A DNA stretch of 64,000 bases. Source: Pelagimonas sp. Lineage in GTDB: Bacteria; Pseudomonadota; Alphaproteobacteria; Rhodobacterales; Rhodobacteraceae. Below, piece after piece: positions 47,229 to 57,505 of the stretch. The first letter of the stretch is position 1; the number at the start of each line of letters is the position of its first letter. The stretch is from the NCBI GenBank assembly GCA_025210345.1, contig JAOARX010000019.1:41278-105277 (forward strand), written 5' to 3'. The notes beneath the pieces are model-generated. The model was not told where the DNA came from and made no database searches. It was given only the letters and a program-made list of their open reading frames with translations. The position numbers and the translations under genes are program-made.

Positions 47229-48347
47229 TCACACGCGCATGGGCATGACCACATAGACCGCGCTGGTGTCATTGCCTTCGCGCATCAAGGTCGGATCACC
47301 CGAGGAATTAAACATGAACACGGCATTTTCCCGGTCCACCTGGCTGGCGATTTCCAGCAAATACTTGGCGTTAAAGCCAATTTCCAGGCGTTCATCGCCA
47401 TAGGCCACGGCCAGCTCTTCTTCGGCGGCACCGCTGTCAGGCGCGTTGACCGACAGCACCAGGCGATCTTCGTCCAACTGCAGTTTCACGGCGCGTGATC
47501 GCTCGGACGAAACGGTTGCCACCCGGTCGACCGCTTTGGCGAAATCACTGGCGTCCACTTCGAGTTTCCGGGTGTTTCCAGTGGGGATCACGCGGGTGTA
47601 GTCCGGGAATGTCCCGTCGATCACCTTTGAGGTCAGCGTGATATCCGGGGTCGCAAAACGCACCTTGGTCTCCGAAACGGACACGGCGATGTCCATGTCA
47701 TCTTCGTCCAACAGCTTGCGCAGCTCTCCCACGGTTTTGCGCGGCACGATCACGCCCGGCATGTCCGCCGCATCTGCGGGCAGATCCGCATCGATGCGCG
47801 CCAAGCGGTGGCCATCCGTGGCCACACATCGCAGCACCTGACCGCCGTCCGCGTCTGCAACATGCATATAGACGCCGTTCAGATAGTAACGGGTTTCTTC
47901 GGTGGAAATCGCGAATTTGGATTTGTCGAACAGACGGCGCAGCACCTGGGCCTTGGCCGAAAAGTTCGAACTGTATTCCGAGCTTGCCATGACCGGAAAG
48001 TCTTCTTTCGGAAGCGTCGCCAGCGAAAAGTTCGACCGCCCCGCCGACACGGTCAGACGTCCGGCCGCGCCATCTTCGCTCAGTTCGACCAACGCCCCAT
48101 CCGGGAGCTTGCGCACAATTTCGTGCAGGGTCACGGCGGAAACCGTTGTCCCGCCCGCGCGTTCAACCTGCGCAGGCGCTTTGTCCAGCACTTCGATATC
48201 CAGATCGGTGGCGCGGAAAGTCACGTCGCTGCCTTCGGCTTCGATCAGCACATTGGCCAAAATCGGGATGGTGTTGCGACGCTCAACCACGGATTGCGCC
48301 TGAGCCACCGCCCGCAGCAGTGTTGCCCGTTCAATACTGATTTTCAT
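47229..48347 (-). CDS. dnaN: DNA polymerase III sliding clamp (beta subunit)
   Basis: Processivity clamp of 372 aa. Starts MKISIERATLLRAVAQAQSVVERRNTIPILANV, with the three repeated clamp domains; the C-terminus ends YVVMPMRV, as in most DnaN. ATG 48347 follows GAGGGTGAG; the frame reaches 48380 but homology starts here. Confidence 0.96.
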   Translation of the reverse strand: MKISIERATLLRAVAQAQSVVERRNTIPILANVLIEAEGSDVTFRATDLDIEVLDKAPAQVERAGGTTVSAVTLHEIVRKLPDGALVELSEDGAAGRLTVSAGRSNFSLATLPKEDFPVMASSEYSSNFSAKAQVLRRLFDKSKFAISTEETRYYLNGVYMHVADADGGQVLRCVATDGHRLARIDADLPADAADMPGVIVPRKTVGELRKLLDEDDMDIAVSVSETKVRFATPDITLTSKVIDGTFPDYTRVIPTGNTRKLEVDASDFAKAVDRVATVSSERSRAVKLQLDEDRLVLSVNAPDSGAAEEELAVAYGDERLEIGFNAKYLLEIASQVDRENAVFMFNSSGDPTLMREGNDTSAVYVVMPMRV

Positions 48348-48514
48348 CGCTCTCACCCTCTCCGAACGTCGGACGGCCACAGTAACGCGCGTGCAACCGC
48401 GCTTCCAGCCCGTTTTTTATGAGTTTTCCGCTGGATTGTCCCGCCCGTCAAGGGTCCGTCACCGCAAAGCGGCGCCCTTATGGGACGCCACCTTTGGAGT
48501 GTTGTTCTAGGGAC

Positions 48515-49876
48515 TCAGGCTTCCAGTGCGCGACGCAGCATTTCCACATCTTCGTCGATCTGGCCATCCTGTACGCGCAGCTCTTCGATGCGGCGCACCC
48601 CGTGCATCACCGTGGTATGATCACGCCCACCAAAGCGGCGACCAATTTCCGGCAACGACCGCGAAGTCAGCTGTTTGCACAGATACATTGCGATCTGGCG
48701 TGGACGGGCAAAACTGCGCACACGTTTCGGGCCAATCATATCCGACAGGCGAATGTTGTAATGTTCGGCCACCTTGCGCTGGATTTCGTCGATCGAGATC
48801 TTGCGCTCGGATGCGCGCAGCACGTCCGCCAGGCTATCCTGAACCAGATCCATATTGATCGGTTTGCCCACAAGCGAGGCAAAGGCGAACAAACGGGTCA
48901 GCGCACCTTCAAGGACACGCACGTTTGTGCTGATGCGATGGGCGAGGAATTCAAGCACCCCGGGCTCGATCTTCAGATCCGGGTACAGTTCGCGATAGGC
49001 GTCGACCTTGGTCTGCAAAATCCCCAGACGCAATTCATAGTCGGTGGGATGCAGATCGACCACAAGACCGGATTGCAAACGCGAGCGAATGCGATTTTCC
49101 AGATCCTTGATTTCGTCCGGGGCACGATCCCCAGAGATGATGATTTGCTTGTTCTGATCCACGAGGGCGTTGAACGTGTGAAAGAATTCTTCCTGCGTCG
49201 AATCCTTGCCGGCGATGAACTGCACGTCGTCGACCATCAGCACATCAACCGAGCGGAACATCTCTTTAAAGTCCATCATCTTGCGTTCACGCAGCGATTG
49301 AACAAAGCGGTACATGAACTGTTCCGCGGACAAATACAGCACGCTGAGTTCGGGATTTTGCTTTGATAGCTCCCATGCGATGGCGTGCATCAGGTGCGTC
49401 TTGCCCAAACCAACGCCGCCATACAGGAAAAGCGGGTTAAAGGTTACGGGCCCGCCTTCGGCAACACGGCGCGCCGCGGCATGGGCCAGTTCGTTTGGTT
49501 TGCCCACCACGAAAGTGTCAAAGGTGAAACGCGAATCCAAAGGAGCGCCAGGCAGATCGCGCTCGGTCGTGTGGGAGGCACGGTCTTCTTGAGGTTTCGT
49601 GTTCGCCTTGGCTGGGGCTGCGGTGGCAGCGGGCGCTGCAGCGACTTCAAATGCAATCCGGCGCACGTCTGCATTCAACAATGAGATCTGCGCCAAGAGC
49701 ATATCGCCAAAGTTCTGCGCGACATAGTTACCAAAAAACCCGGTTGGCGCATGCAATGAAACCACGCCATCCTTTTGTCCAGCATACCCCAGTGGTTCAA
49801 TCCACGTTTTATAGTTGTTCTGCCCGATGGTATCGCGAATCTGCTGTTGCAACGCGCCCCATTGTTCCTTCGTCAT
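48515..49876 (-). CDS. dnaA: Chromosomal replication initiator DnaA
   Basis: AAA+ initiator of 453 aa. Domain I begins MTKEQWGALQQQIRDTIG; domain II is Ala/Pro-rich (about 85-110). Walker A is GGVGLGKTHLMHAIAWEL (about 155-172), Walker B contains VDVLMVDDVQFIAGKD, and domain IV carries the signature FGGRDHTTVMHGVRRIEEL for DnaA-box binding. The frame is open to 49975, but only ATG 49876 fits the family start. The neighbouring dnaN and recF confirm identity. Confidence 0.97.
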   Translation of the reverse strand: MTKEQWGALQQQIRDTIGQNNYKTWIEPLGYAGQKDGVVSLHAPTGFFGNYVAQNFGDMLLAQISLLNADVRRIAFEVAAAPAATAAPAKANTKPQEDRASHTTERDLPGAPLDSRFTFDTFVVGKPNELAHAAARRVAEGGPVTFNPLFLYGGVGLGKTHLMHAIAWELSKQNPELSVLYLSAEQFMYRFVQSLRERKMMDFKEMFRSVDVLMVDDVQFIAGKDSTQEEFFHTFNALVDQNKQIIISGDRAPDEIKDLENRIRSRLQSGLVVDLHPTDYELRLGILQTKVDAYRELYPDLKIEPGVLEFLAHRISTNVRVLEGALTRLFAFASLVGKPINMDLVQDSLADVLRASERKISIDEIQRKVAEHYNIRLSDMIGPKRVRSFARPRQIAMYLCKQLTSRSLPEIGRRFGGRDHTTVMHGVRRIEELRVQDGQIDEDVEMLRRALEA

Positions 49877-50285
49877 CTGTCCCCAAATCCTTAGTCTTGC
49901 TGTGGTTCCTGTCCCGGAGAACCGGTCGCCAGCCACACAACAGGCACAGAAGAACCGCCCCATGCCCTTGGGCATAAGTCCGAGGATTATCCCTCACGAC
50001 CGAAATCGGATGCCAAGACCCCCCAAGGCATAAGCCGACCGGCTCGGTTTCTGTATTGGACAAGGCCAGGGTTGCCCCTGTTTTCCTGATCAAACCCTTT
50101 GGGTTTGCTCCGATGATCCTGCGTTTCCCATGACGCTGAATCGGCAGCCTGTCCCCCCCGCGATGTGACTCGCTGACTGAAATTAGCAACCTTCATGCAG
50201 ACCGTTCAACAGAACTTACGGCTTGACTCGGGATTCTCGTGAAAAGAATCTCTTTACCTTTCAAATGATTAGCAAAAACGAAAAA
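49877..50285. promoter_or_regulatory. dnaA-rpsT intergenic region with a GANTC cluster, no DnaA boxes
   Basis: More than 400 bp without a gene. Five GANTC sites (50138, 50167, 50225, 50232, 50246) lie within about 113 bp. An inverted repeat CAAACCCTTTGGGTTTG (50091-50107) and GATTCT...AGAATC (50232-50250) are present. A direct-repeat-like CTTATGCC pair occurs on the minus strand (near 49975 and 50030). I found no TTATNCACA-like DnaA box, so no origin is claimed. dnaA promoters must lie here. Confidence 0.55.
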
Positions 50286-50308
50286 GGGCACCACATATAG
50301 TGGCGCCC
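50286..50308 (-). terminator. Rho-independent terminator of rpsT
   Basis: On the minus strand GGGCGCCAC pairs with GTGGTGCCC (one G-U) around a TATAT loop and runs into TTTTTCGTTTTT. It lies 31 bp past the rpsT stop. Confidence 0.9.
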
Positions 50309-50339
50309 CCTAAATCAATACCCAGATATGGGTTGCAAA

Positions 50340-50603
50340 TTAGCCCAGCGCTTTGACACGTGCGGCCAGGCGCGACATCTTGCGCGCGGCGGTGTTCTTG
50401 TGGAAAACGCCTTTGGTCACACCACGCATCAGCTCGGGCTGGGCGACTTTCAACGCGGCGGCTGCGGCAGCCTGATCGCCGGATGCGATGGCCTCTTCAA
50501 CTTTGCGCAGATAGGTGCGGATGCGCGAACGGCGCGCTTTGTTAACTGAAAGACGCTTTTCGTTCTGGCGAGCGCGTTTTTTGGCCTGGGGCGAATTTGC
50601 CAT
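50340..50603 (-). CDS. rpsT: 30S ribosomal protein S20
   Basis: Small ribosomal protein of 87 aa: [27 protein letters not shown] then [12 protein letters not shown], highly basic, with the C-terminal [18 protein letters not shown] block. Full length and with its own terminator; proximity to dnaA is common in alphaproteobacteria. Confidence 0.97.
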   Translation of the reverse strand: MANSPQAKKRARQNEKRLSVNKARRSRIRTYLRKVEEAIASGDQAAAAAALKVAQPELMRGVTKGVFHKNTAARKMSRLAARVKALG

Positions 50604-50714
50604 GATGATCGTTCCTAATTCTGGTTCTACGAGTTCTGAAGGCGCGACGCCATGACAGACCCGACATTCCCCGGGACCGATTCTTGCCTAAGCGGGCATC
50701 ACGCGCATGTATCA

Positions 50715-50745
50715 CGGGCGCCTATACATGTATTATAGGCGCCCG
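50715..50745. other. Long perfect inverted repeat between echA and rpsT
   Basis: CGGGCGCCTATA and TATAGGCGCCCG (12-bp arms) enclose CATGTAT, 19 bp past the enoyl-CoA hydratase stop and in the rpsT upstream region. No T-run follows, so it may be a terminator-like hairpin, a DNA-binding site, or an mRNA stability element. Confidence 0.55.
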
Positions 50746-50763
50746 ACAAGAGATTCGGGGAAA

Positions 50764-51540
50764 TTAGCGGTCGCGGAACTGCGGCGTACGCTTTTCCATA
50801 AAGGCGGCCATGCCTTCTTTCTGGTCCTCGGTCGCGAACAGCGAATGGAACAGGCGGCGTTCAAACAAAACCCCATCGTCCAGCGACATCTGGAACGCGG
50901 CATTGACCGCTTCTTTTGTTGCCATGGCGCTGGGAATCGATTTCTCGGCGATCTTCTCGGCGATTGCCCGCGCCTCTTCCATCAGGGTTTTGGCGGGAAC
51001 CACACGGGAAACGAGCCCCGAACGTTCTGCTTCTTCGGCATCCATGAAGCGACCGGTCAGCATCATATCCATCGCTTTGGATTTGCCCACGGCGCGGGTC
51101 ATGCGCTGCGTGCCCCCAATGCCGGGAATCACACCCAGATTGATTTCAGGCTGGCCGAATTTAGCATTGTCTGCCGCAACGATGAAATCGCACATCATGG
51201 CCAGTTCACATCCGCCACCTAGGGCGTAACCCGACACGGCCGCAACGACGGGTTTACGCGTTGCGCAGATCGCGTCTCCTTCGCGACCAAAGAAGTCCGA
51301 CAGGTACATGTCAACAAAGCTTTTCTCAGACATCTCCTTGATGTCAGCGCCAGCTGCAAAAGCTTTGGCTGAGCCGGTGATCACAATGCACCGCACTTTG
51401 TCGTTTTGATCCGCATCCGCGAGGGCATGCGCAACCTCACCCAACAGTTGGGTGTTGAGGGCATTCAATGCGTCCGGTCGGTTCAGTTTGATCGTCGCGA
51501 CGTGATCTTCGATTTCGACGATAATCGTCTCATACGCCAT
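50764..51540 (-). CDS. Enoyl-CoA hydratase
   Basis: Crotonase-fold enzyme of 258 aa, hydrating 2-enoyl-CoA in fatty-acid or amino-acid degradation. The oxyanion-hole blocks [14 protein letters not shown] (about 58-71) and [13 protein letters not shown] (about 105-117) are present. Glu in GCELAMM and Glu in [21 protein letters not shown] FGQPEINLG match the catalytic pair of mitochondrial-type hydratase. Substrate specificity cannot be told. It is flanked by mutM on one side. Confidence 0.93.
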   Translation of the reverse strand: MAYETIIVEIEDHVATIKLNRPDALNALNTQLLGEVAHALADADQNDKVRCIVITGSAKAFAAGADIKEMSEKSFVDMYLSDFFGREGDAICATRKPVVAAVSGYALGGGCELAMMCDFIVAADNAKFGQPEINLGVIPGIGGTQRMTRAVGKSKAMDMMLTGRFMDAEEAERSGLVSRVVPAKTLMEEARAIAEKIAEKSIPSAMATKEAVNAAFQMSLDDGVLFERRLFHSLFATEDQKEGMAAFMEKRTPQFRDR

Positions 51541-51604
51541 GCGTTTAGGCTCCGTCCATTTCCGTCAGGGGCCAAGCCTTAGCACCTCACAGATTTGTTT
51601 CAAG

Positions 51605-52456
51605 TTATCTTTGGCACGTTGGGCAATAGAAAGTGGATCGCCCCGACTGAGATATTCGACGAATCAAATCTGTGCATCCCGGCGTTCTGCAGGGTTCTCC
51701 TTCGCGCCCGTAAACATCAAAACGATGCTGAAAATATCCAAGCTCACCATCGGCTTGGCGGAAATCCTTAAGCGAAGATCCACCGGCATCAATGGCCTCT
51801 GACAGCACGTCCCGAATGATGGGAACCAGCTTTTCCACCTGTGTTGCGGCTATTTCGCCCGCCTTGCTGGATGGGTGAATTCTGCCACGGTAAAGCACTT
51901 CGCACACGTAAATGTTTCCAAGTCCCGCAACGTTCTTTTGATCCAGAAGCGTGGTTTTAACCGCCGTGTTGCGACCGGAAAAAACCTGCACCAAATGGGA
52001 TTCGTCAAATTGGTTGCCAAGCGGTTCGGGGCCAATCTTTGCAAGCAGCGGGTGTTCTTGTGCGGTTTTGGTGTCAAGCAAGTCCATCGCACCAAATCGT
52101 CTTGGGTCGTTAAAGGTCACACGCGCGCCATTTTCCATGTCGAACACCACGTGATCGTGCTTTTCCGGCAAGGGATGATCATGCACGAACTGCCCCAATG
52201 GGTCGCCGGATACCAACATCCGCCCCGACATGCCCAGGTGAATCAACAAGGTTTCCCCGGTCGAAAGATCAGCCAATATGTATTTGGACCTGCGCCGCAG
52301 TCGTTCGACCCGCGCGCCCGTTAGCCTTTCGGCCATATTTTCGGGAAACGCCCAGCGCAAATCCGGCCTGTTGACCTGCGCGCAGGTGATCACCTGTCCC
52401 TCCATCGACGGGGCAAGCCCGCGACGCACTGTCTCGACTTCGGGCAATTCGGGCAT
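51605..52456 (-). CDS. mutM: Formamidopyrimidine-DNA glycosylase (Fpg/MutM)
   Basis: Base-excision repair glycosylase/AP-lyase removing 8-oxoguanine, 283 aa. The N-terminus [14 protein letters not shown] carries the catalytic Pro2 and Glu3; the C-terminal zinc finger is [12 protein letters not shown]...FYCPTCQR. The [11 protein letters not shown] block is typical. It is divergent from ubiE across 60 bp, a conserved arrangement in Rhodobacterales. Confidence 0.96.
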   Translation of the reverse strand: MPELPEVETVRRGLAPSMEGQVITCAQVNRPDLRWAFPENMAERLTGARVERLRRRSKYILADLSTGETLLIHLGMSGRMLVSGDPLGQFVHDHPLPEKHDHVVFDMENGARVTFNDPRRFGAMDLLDTKTAQEHPLLAKIGPEPLGNQFDESHLVQVFSGRNTAVKTTLLDQKNVAGLGNIYVCEVLYRGRIHPSSKAGEIAATQVEKLVPIIRDVLSEAIDAGGSSLKDFRQADGELGYFQHRFDVYGREGEPCRTPGCTDLIRRISQSGRSTFYCPTCQR

Positions 52457-52516
52457 GGTACGGTGTCCTATACATTGTATCGGCTGCGCGGCACTCTATA
52501 AGAGGCCGGGAACAAC

Positions 52517-53296
52517 ATGACGGCAAGCCCCATGACAGATCCCAAGACACTCAAGAGCGAAAACACCACGCATTTTGGTTTCTCCGAAGTGCCAGAGGCC
52601 GAAAAGGCGGGCAAGGTGCAAGGCGTATTCAGTTCGGTCGCGTCCAAATATGATGTGATGAACGATGCGATGTCGATGGGTATTCACCGGGTTTGGAAAG
52701 ACGCGATGATGGACTGGCTGGCGCCCCGACCGGGCCAGAAGCTGTTGGATGTTGCCGGTGGGACGGGTGACATTTCGTTCCGATTTCTGAAACGCGCGGG
52801 GCGGGGTCACGCGACGGTTTGCGATTTGACCGAACCGATGTTGATCGAGGGGCGAAAACGCGCCGAAGCCGAAGCATTGGGGGACAGCCTTGATTGGGTG
52901 GTTGGCGATGCGATGCATTTGCCCTTTCCCGACAACAGTTTCGACGTTTACACGATCTCGTTTGGGATTCGAAACGTGACACGCCCCCAAGAAGCGCTGA
53001 ACGAAGCGTTCCGCGTGTTGCGCCCGGGTGGCCGTCTGATGGTTTTGGAATTCAGCCAGATCCCCAATGATCTGATGCAAAAGGCCTATGACCTGTACTC
53101 ATTCAACGTGATTCCCAAAATGGGTCAGGCCATCGCCGGTGACGCCGAAAGCTATCAATACCTTGTTGAATCAATTAGACAATTCCCCGACCAGGAAACG
53201 TTCCTTGATATGGTTCGCAAAGCCGGGTTTGAGAACGCGAAATATCGCAACCTGACAATGGGCATCGCATGTCTGCATTCGGGATGGAAAATCTGA
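52517..53296 (+). CDS. ubiE: Ubiquinone/menaquinone biosynthesis methyltransferase UbiE
   Basis: SAM-dependent C-methyltransferase of quinone synthesis, 259 aa. Motifs are [21 protein letters not shown] (about 41-61), [19 protein letters not shown] [15 protein letters not shown] (about 75-89, SAM site) and [22 protein letters not shown] (about 213-234). An internal start at 52532 (MTDPK) is possible; 52517 has AAGAGG upstream. One base separates it from ubiB. Confidence 0.95.
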   Translation: MTASPMTDPKTLKSENTTHFGFSEVPEAEKAGKVQGVFSSVASKYDVMNDAMSMGIHRVWKDAMMDWLAPRPGQKLLDVAGGTGDISFRFLKRAGRGHATVCDLTEPMLIEGRKRAEAEALGDSLDWVVGDAMHLPFPDNSFDVYTISFGIRNVTRPQEALNEAFRVLRPGGRLMVLEFSQIPNDLMQKAYDLYSFNVIPKMGQAIAGDAESYQYLVESIRQFPDQETFLDMVRKAGFENAKYRNLTMGIACLHSGWKI

Positions 53297-53297
53297 A

Positions 53298-54827
53298 ATG
53301 CGCGGTCCTCACAACATCTGGCGGTTGATAAGAACCGGTGCCACCTTGGAACGTACCGGCGCAATGGGTGTCGTTCTGGATGCGATGGAAGCGCCTACGG
53401 CGCTTCGCGTCACCGCCCGTGTGCTTGGCTGGCCATTTAAATGGTTGGGAGAAAAGGGAGATCCGAAACTACCACCCTCAGTGCGGGCGCTTCAGGCGCT
53501 GGGGCCAGCCTACATCAAATTTGGCCAGATCCTGTCGACCCGCCCCGATGTTGTTGGTGATCAGATGGCGCAGGAACTGCGGATCTTGCAAGACAAGCTG
53601 CCGCCATTTTCGGTTTCCGAGGCCAAAGCAGAGGTGGAACAAGAGCTGGGTGATCCCGTCGAGCAGCTGTTCTCAGAATTCAGTGAACCCGTTGCTGCGG
53701 CTTCTATCGCGCAGGTGCACAAGGCTTGCCTGAAAGAGACCGGGGAATGGGTCGCGGTCAAAGTGCTGCGCCCCGGGGTTGAGCGCGCCTTCAAGCGCGA
53801 CATTGATGCCTTTTACTTTGCAGCTGGCCTGATTGAATTCCTTTCACCCTCTTCTCGTCGCCTGCGTCCGCATGACGTTATCGAACATTTTGAAGGTGTC
53901 GTGAACGGCGAGCTGGATCTGCGACTGGAATCAGCCTCTGCGAGCGAGTTTGCCGCAAACACCACGGATGACGAAGGGTTCCAGTTGCCAGACGTCAAAT
54001 GGGCTTACTCGGGCCGTCGCGTCATGACTATGACCTGGGCAGAGGGGATTTCGCTTGGGGACAATGATGCGCTGGATGCAGCGGGCCATGATCGGCAATT
54101 GCTATCCAAGAGAATCCTGCAACTGTTTCTGAATCATGCCCTGCGCGATGGGTTCTTTCATGGGGACATGCATCAGGGGAATCTCAAAGTCGCAAAAAAC
54201 GGCGATATCATTGCCTATGATTTTGGAATCATGGGGCAAATTGACGAATACACACGGCGCGTTTACGCGGAAATCCTGTTCGGATTTATTCGTCGTGATT
54301 ACCATCGTGTTGCCCAGGTGCACTTTGAGGCAGGATATGTTCCTGCGGATCGAGATGTGGATGAATTTGCCCGGGCGCTTCGCGCCGTCGGCGAACCCAT
54401 TTTTGGCAAGGATTCCACACGAATTTCGATGGCCAAGCTATTGGCCTATCTGTTCGAAGTCACCGAACGCTTCGGTATGGAAACCAGGACCGAGCTGATT
54501 TTGCTTCAGCGCACCATGGTGGTTGTTGAAGGTGTATCGCGCTCTTTGGACCCGATGATGAATATTTGGACTGTCGCGAAACCCATTGTGGAATCTTACA
54601 TCAAGGATTCGATCGGGCCCCGTGCTGTCTCTCGGGATATCTGGAAAACCGCGCTTGTGTTGGCACGCTTTGGCCCGCGGTTGCCTGCCTTGGTTGAGGG
54701 GGCGCTGATCAGGAAATCACACCCGATCCCCGCCCCATCAGAACCCGTTTGGATACGGCGCTTGTTGCTTGTGGGTGTCGGATTGGCGCTTGGAGCCGGG
54801 ATGACAGCCCTGGTGACGCTGACCTGA
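53298..54827 (+). CDS. ubiB: Ubiquinone biosynthesis regulatory kinase UbiB
   Basis: ABC1/Coq8-type atypical kinase of 509 aa that supports late steps of ubiquinone synthesis. The KxGQ motif lies in AYIKFGQILSTRPD (about 71-84). ASIAQVHKA (about 135-143), the catalytic-loop region HGDMHQGNLKVAKNG (about 288-302) and DFGIMG are clear. Two hydrophobic helices end the protein (about 485-505). ubiE is directly upstream, so they form an operon. Confidence 0.94.
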   Translation: MRGPHNIWRLIRTGATLERTGAMGVVLDAMEAPTALRVTARVLGWPFKWLGEKGDPKLPPSVRALQALGPAYIKFGQILSTRPDVVGDQMAQELRILQDKLPPFSVSEAKAEVEQELGDPVEQLFSEFSEPVAAASIAQVHKACLKETGEWVAVKVLRPGVERAFKRDIDAFYFAAGLIEFLSPSSRRLRPHDVIEHFEGVVNGELDLRLESASASEFAANTTDDEGFQLPDVKWAYSGRRVMTMTWAEGISLGDNDALDAAGHDRQLLSKRILQLFLNHALRDGFFHGDMHQGNLKVAKNGDIIAYDFGIMGQIDEYTRRVYAEILFGFIRRDYHRVAQVHFEAGYVPADRDVDEFARALRAVGEPIFGKDSTRISMAKLLAYLFEVTERFGMETRTELILLQRTMVVVEGVSRSLDPMMNIWTVAKPIVESYIKDSIGPRAVSRDIWKTALVLARFGPRLPALVEGALIRKSHPIPAPSEPVWIRRLLLVGVGLALGAGMTALVTLT

Positions 54828-54835
54828 CATCAGCG

Positions 54836-55507
54836 TCATTGAGGTGATCGCAGACTGCTGATCTGTCCCGGACTGACTTCGGACCCATCCGATAGCGTTA
54901 ACAGGACGTTGTTCCCCTCTGCGCGCACCTCTCCGATCCGTGAAAATACCGGTGCTGTCTGGCTGTTCAAAAGGGTCTCGCCGTTGTAGCTGGCGACCTC
55001 GAATCGGTAGTTCCCAAACGGAAGCTGGTCGCCGTTTTCGTCGTACCCCCCCCATACAATCGAATCCTGGCTAACATCCACATCGAACCTTTGGACGATA
55101 TTATCGTCCGAATCTCGGATGAGCAGCTCAGCCTTGTCCGCCCCTGTCGCATATTCAGGACGAACTGAAATTGGCGCCCCCCCATAGAATACATCCTTTT
55201 GGACCAGTGCCTCCATCCCCAGCCAAGAACTGTATTCCTGCAAAACGGACCCCGTGATCTTTTCTGTCAGGTCAATCAAGAGTTCATTGGTGAGGGCCTG
55301 CTGCTCCACGGCGGAAAACGTTGCCAATTGGGTCGCGTACTCGGTGGAATCGACCGGGTTCAAGGGGTCCTGATTTTGCATTTGCACCGTGAGCATCTGC
55401 AAAAAGGTCTCAAAGTCCGAGCTCAGGGTCGTTTGTGATTCGACCGAAGATCCAGTGAGCGTTTGCGATTGAGTGTTCGTTGTGGGGGAGGTTACTGCAT
55501 CAACCAT
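54836..55507 (-). CDS. flgD: Flagellar hook assembly protein FlgD
   Basis: Hook-capping protein of 223 aa needed to polymerise FlgE. The N-terminal signature is SDFETFLQMLTVQMQNQDPLNPVDSTEYATQLATFSAVEQQ (in pieces from about 30 to 70), followed by the FlgD Ig-like region (GGYDENGDQLPFGNYRFEV). It is 9 bp downstream of fliK, with which it forms a leftward pair. Confidence 0.93.
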   Translation of the reverse strand: MVDAVTSPTTNTQSQTLTGSSVESQTTLSSDFETFLQMLTVQMQNQDPLNPVDSTEYATQLATFSAVEQQALTNELLIDLTEKITGSVLQEYSSWLGMEALVQKDVFYGGAPISVRPEYATGADKAELLIRDSDDNIVQRFDVDVSQDSIVWGGYDENGDQLPFGNYRFEVASYNGETLLNSQTAPVFSRIGEVRAEGNNVLLTLSDGSEVSPGQISSLRSPQ

Positions 55508-55516
55508 GACGGCTCC

Positions 55517-57394
55517 TTAGACTCGAATATCCAAACCATCGGATGCGATGGTAGGCGTGGGAAGCGGAGGAAGGTCATCCGCTTCGGCGGCTCTGCCGGT
55601 GGCCAATGTTTCTTGCCCTTCGCCAGAATTATCATCGTGGTTTTCAAACGAAAAACTAGCTCCCTCGAACCCGGCATCCGCGAGATCACGCGCGAGTTGA
55701 TCAATATGCCGTTTCATAAGATCCTGCGTTTCCGCCCGTTCAGTTATAATATGCACAGTCAAACCATTTTCACCTTGTGTGAGTTGCATGCGCACGGTGC
55801 CAAGCTCTTCGGGATTCAGGCGAATTTCGACCTGCCCATCAGCGAGTTTGGGCAGTGCCTCAGCAACTTGGCGCATCACCATGGTCGGCTCGGGGCGATA
55901 GGTCATCAAGGGTGACGCGACACCGCCTGCTCCGCCGGATCTGGATGCTCCGCTCGCGTTGAGCAATGCAACTTCGGTTTGAACCTCATCTTCGGATGGA
56001 ACGTCATCCGTTTCGAATTGCAACGGATTGAACCCACCCATGGGGGCTGTGGCACTTGGTGGCTGAAGCACGGTATGCCCGCTTTCAGTCACGCTGGTCG
56101 TTGTCCGGCCAAGTTTGGTCTGAGATGGGATTTGATCATCCAAAGGAGGGAGCACGTCTGCATCAGCGAAATCTGTGGTGTCAACTATCGCCCGGGACAT
56201 GTCCTGACCTGAAGCCAAGGGCATATTTGGCACTGCTTGGGTTTGTTCAGACCGTTTGCTGCGCACCGAGGAGAATTGAACAGTGAGCCCCAGATCATCG
56301 TCTGCCTCAATCGACGCGTTGGTCTGGCCTTGGGTCATCGTCGGATCTTGTGCCCCAGAAACGAAACCTGTGCGCATATCCTTTGTTTCCCCCAGAACTG
56401 CGAGCATATGGTTCAAGTCCGGCAAATCTGCGCGGTTGGGACCAGAATTATGTGTGGCCGCTTCCGAACGAACGGCGCCCGTGCCGGAACTGATTTCAGT
56501 ATGCAACTGGGTCAAACCTAAACCCGTATTCGAACCTTCGGCACGGACATCAGGAGTAGGAAGGGCACCATTCCTGACCTGCGACACAACTTTCAAGGGC
56601 GAATCACCCTGGTCCTTCACCATCTCAAGAGCCGCTGGTTGCTGAACCACAGAGTGACCAACGTCAGCTGTCGGATGATCCGCTGTCAGCCGCCATGGGC
56701 GCAGCTCACTTTGGTCAAAGATCGGCGATCGAAGCGCCGCCGCAAGGGCGTTGGGTTGCGCTGATTTGAGATGCGCGCCCTCTGTTTCCGTAGGTGAGGT
56801 TGCGGTGTTTCGCTCAGCCGCTTTTCCATTGGCCTCTGCACTGACCTTGATCTGTGGATCGCCTGGCGCAGATGAGGGCGTCTGATTCTCCAAGGATTGA
56901 AAAATCGGCAAGTGGCTGCTGTTTGATCGTGCACTGACCGGGTCCGGGCGAACCTGCATCTGAGGTAGATGAGAAGCGGGTTTTACCTCTCGAGGCGCAT
57001 CCACCAACGCCATCAACCCTTGGTCTTTTATATTCTCGGCTTCTATCGTTTCATCAGCGTCAAATGAACGGCGTGCTCCAAGTGTTTGTGAGTTCAGAGA
57101 TTCGTCATCGATCTCTCTGTTTTCATCAGGGTCGTCGGATATGCCTTTGCCCGTATCCGGCGCGGCTACATCTGCTTTGTCTGATTCGATCTCTTGATCT
57201 TCGACCACAGTTTCATCGGCGTCGCCCTCAACCCCTATATTCGCTTCGCGATCAACCTGGGATTCGAGATCCGTTTGTTTTCCAGATAGCGAATATATGT
57301 CTGCAAAGTCTTCTTGGTGCCCCCCCTTTTCAGGGGATTCGGCGTTCTGATGCGACTGGGACAAGCCGAACAGGCTGGTGATCTGTGTGAGCAT
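55517..57394 (-). CDS. fliK: Flagellar hook-length control protein FliK
   Basis: Ruler/switch protein of 625 aa. A long, low-complexity N-terminal region rich in Asp, Ser, Thr and Gln (about 15-505) precedes the conserved Flg_hook C-terminal domain. That domain contains QVEIRLNPEELGTVRMQLT (about 530-548) and LARDLADAGFEGASFSFEN. The low-complexity body is typical of rulers. The start at 57394 (MLTQITSLFGLSQSH) is chosen over a 15-residue extension because translation from there fits FliK N-termini. Confidence 0.88.
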   Translation of the reverse strand: MLTQITSLFGLSQSHQNAESPEKGGHQEDFADIYSLSGKQTDLESQVDREANIGVEGDADETVVEDQEIESDKADVAAPDTGKGISDDPDENREIDDESLNSQTLGARRSFDADETIEAENIKDQGLMALVDAPREVKPASHLPQMQVRPDPVSARSNSSHLPIFQSLENQTPSSAPGDPQIKVSAEANGKAAERNTATSPTETEGAHLKSAQPNALAAALRSPIFDQSELRPWRLTADHPTADVGHSVVQQPAALEMVKDQGDSPLKVVSQVRNGALPTPDVRAEGSNTGLGLTQLHTEISSGTGAVRSEAATHNSGPNRADLPDLNHMLAVLGETKDMRTGFVSGAQDPTMTQGQTNASIEADDDLGLTVQFSSVRSKRSEQTQAVPNMPLASGQDMSRAIVDTTDFADADVLPPLDDQIPSQTKLGRTTTSVTESGHTVLQPPSATAPMGGFNPLQFETDDVPSEDEVQTEVALLNASGASRSGGAGGVASPLMTYRPEPTMVMRQVAEALPKLADGQVEIRLNPEELGTVRMQLTQGENGLTVHIITERAETQDLMKRHIDQLARDLADAGFEGASFSFENHDDNSGEGQETLATGRAAEADDLPPLPTPTIASDGLDIRV

Positions 57395-57505
57395 TTTTGC
57401 CTCGGGAGTTCTTCCACAAGGCCAAATTAGCCAAAACATCCTTACTACTTCTTTACCGTGATCGGTTCAAATCAACGAAACCTGAGTCGAATTGGAGCAA
57501 ATTTG

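Noticed and set aside
49877..49975. N-terminal extension of dnaA
   Set aside because: The extra 33 codons do not match DnaA; the family starts at ATG 49876.
49877..50339. Chromosome origin beside dnaA
   Set aside because: No DnaA boxes (TTATNCACA) were found on either strand by eye; in alphaproteobacteria oriC often lies elsewhere.
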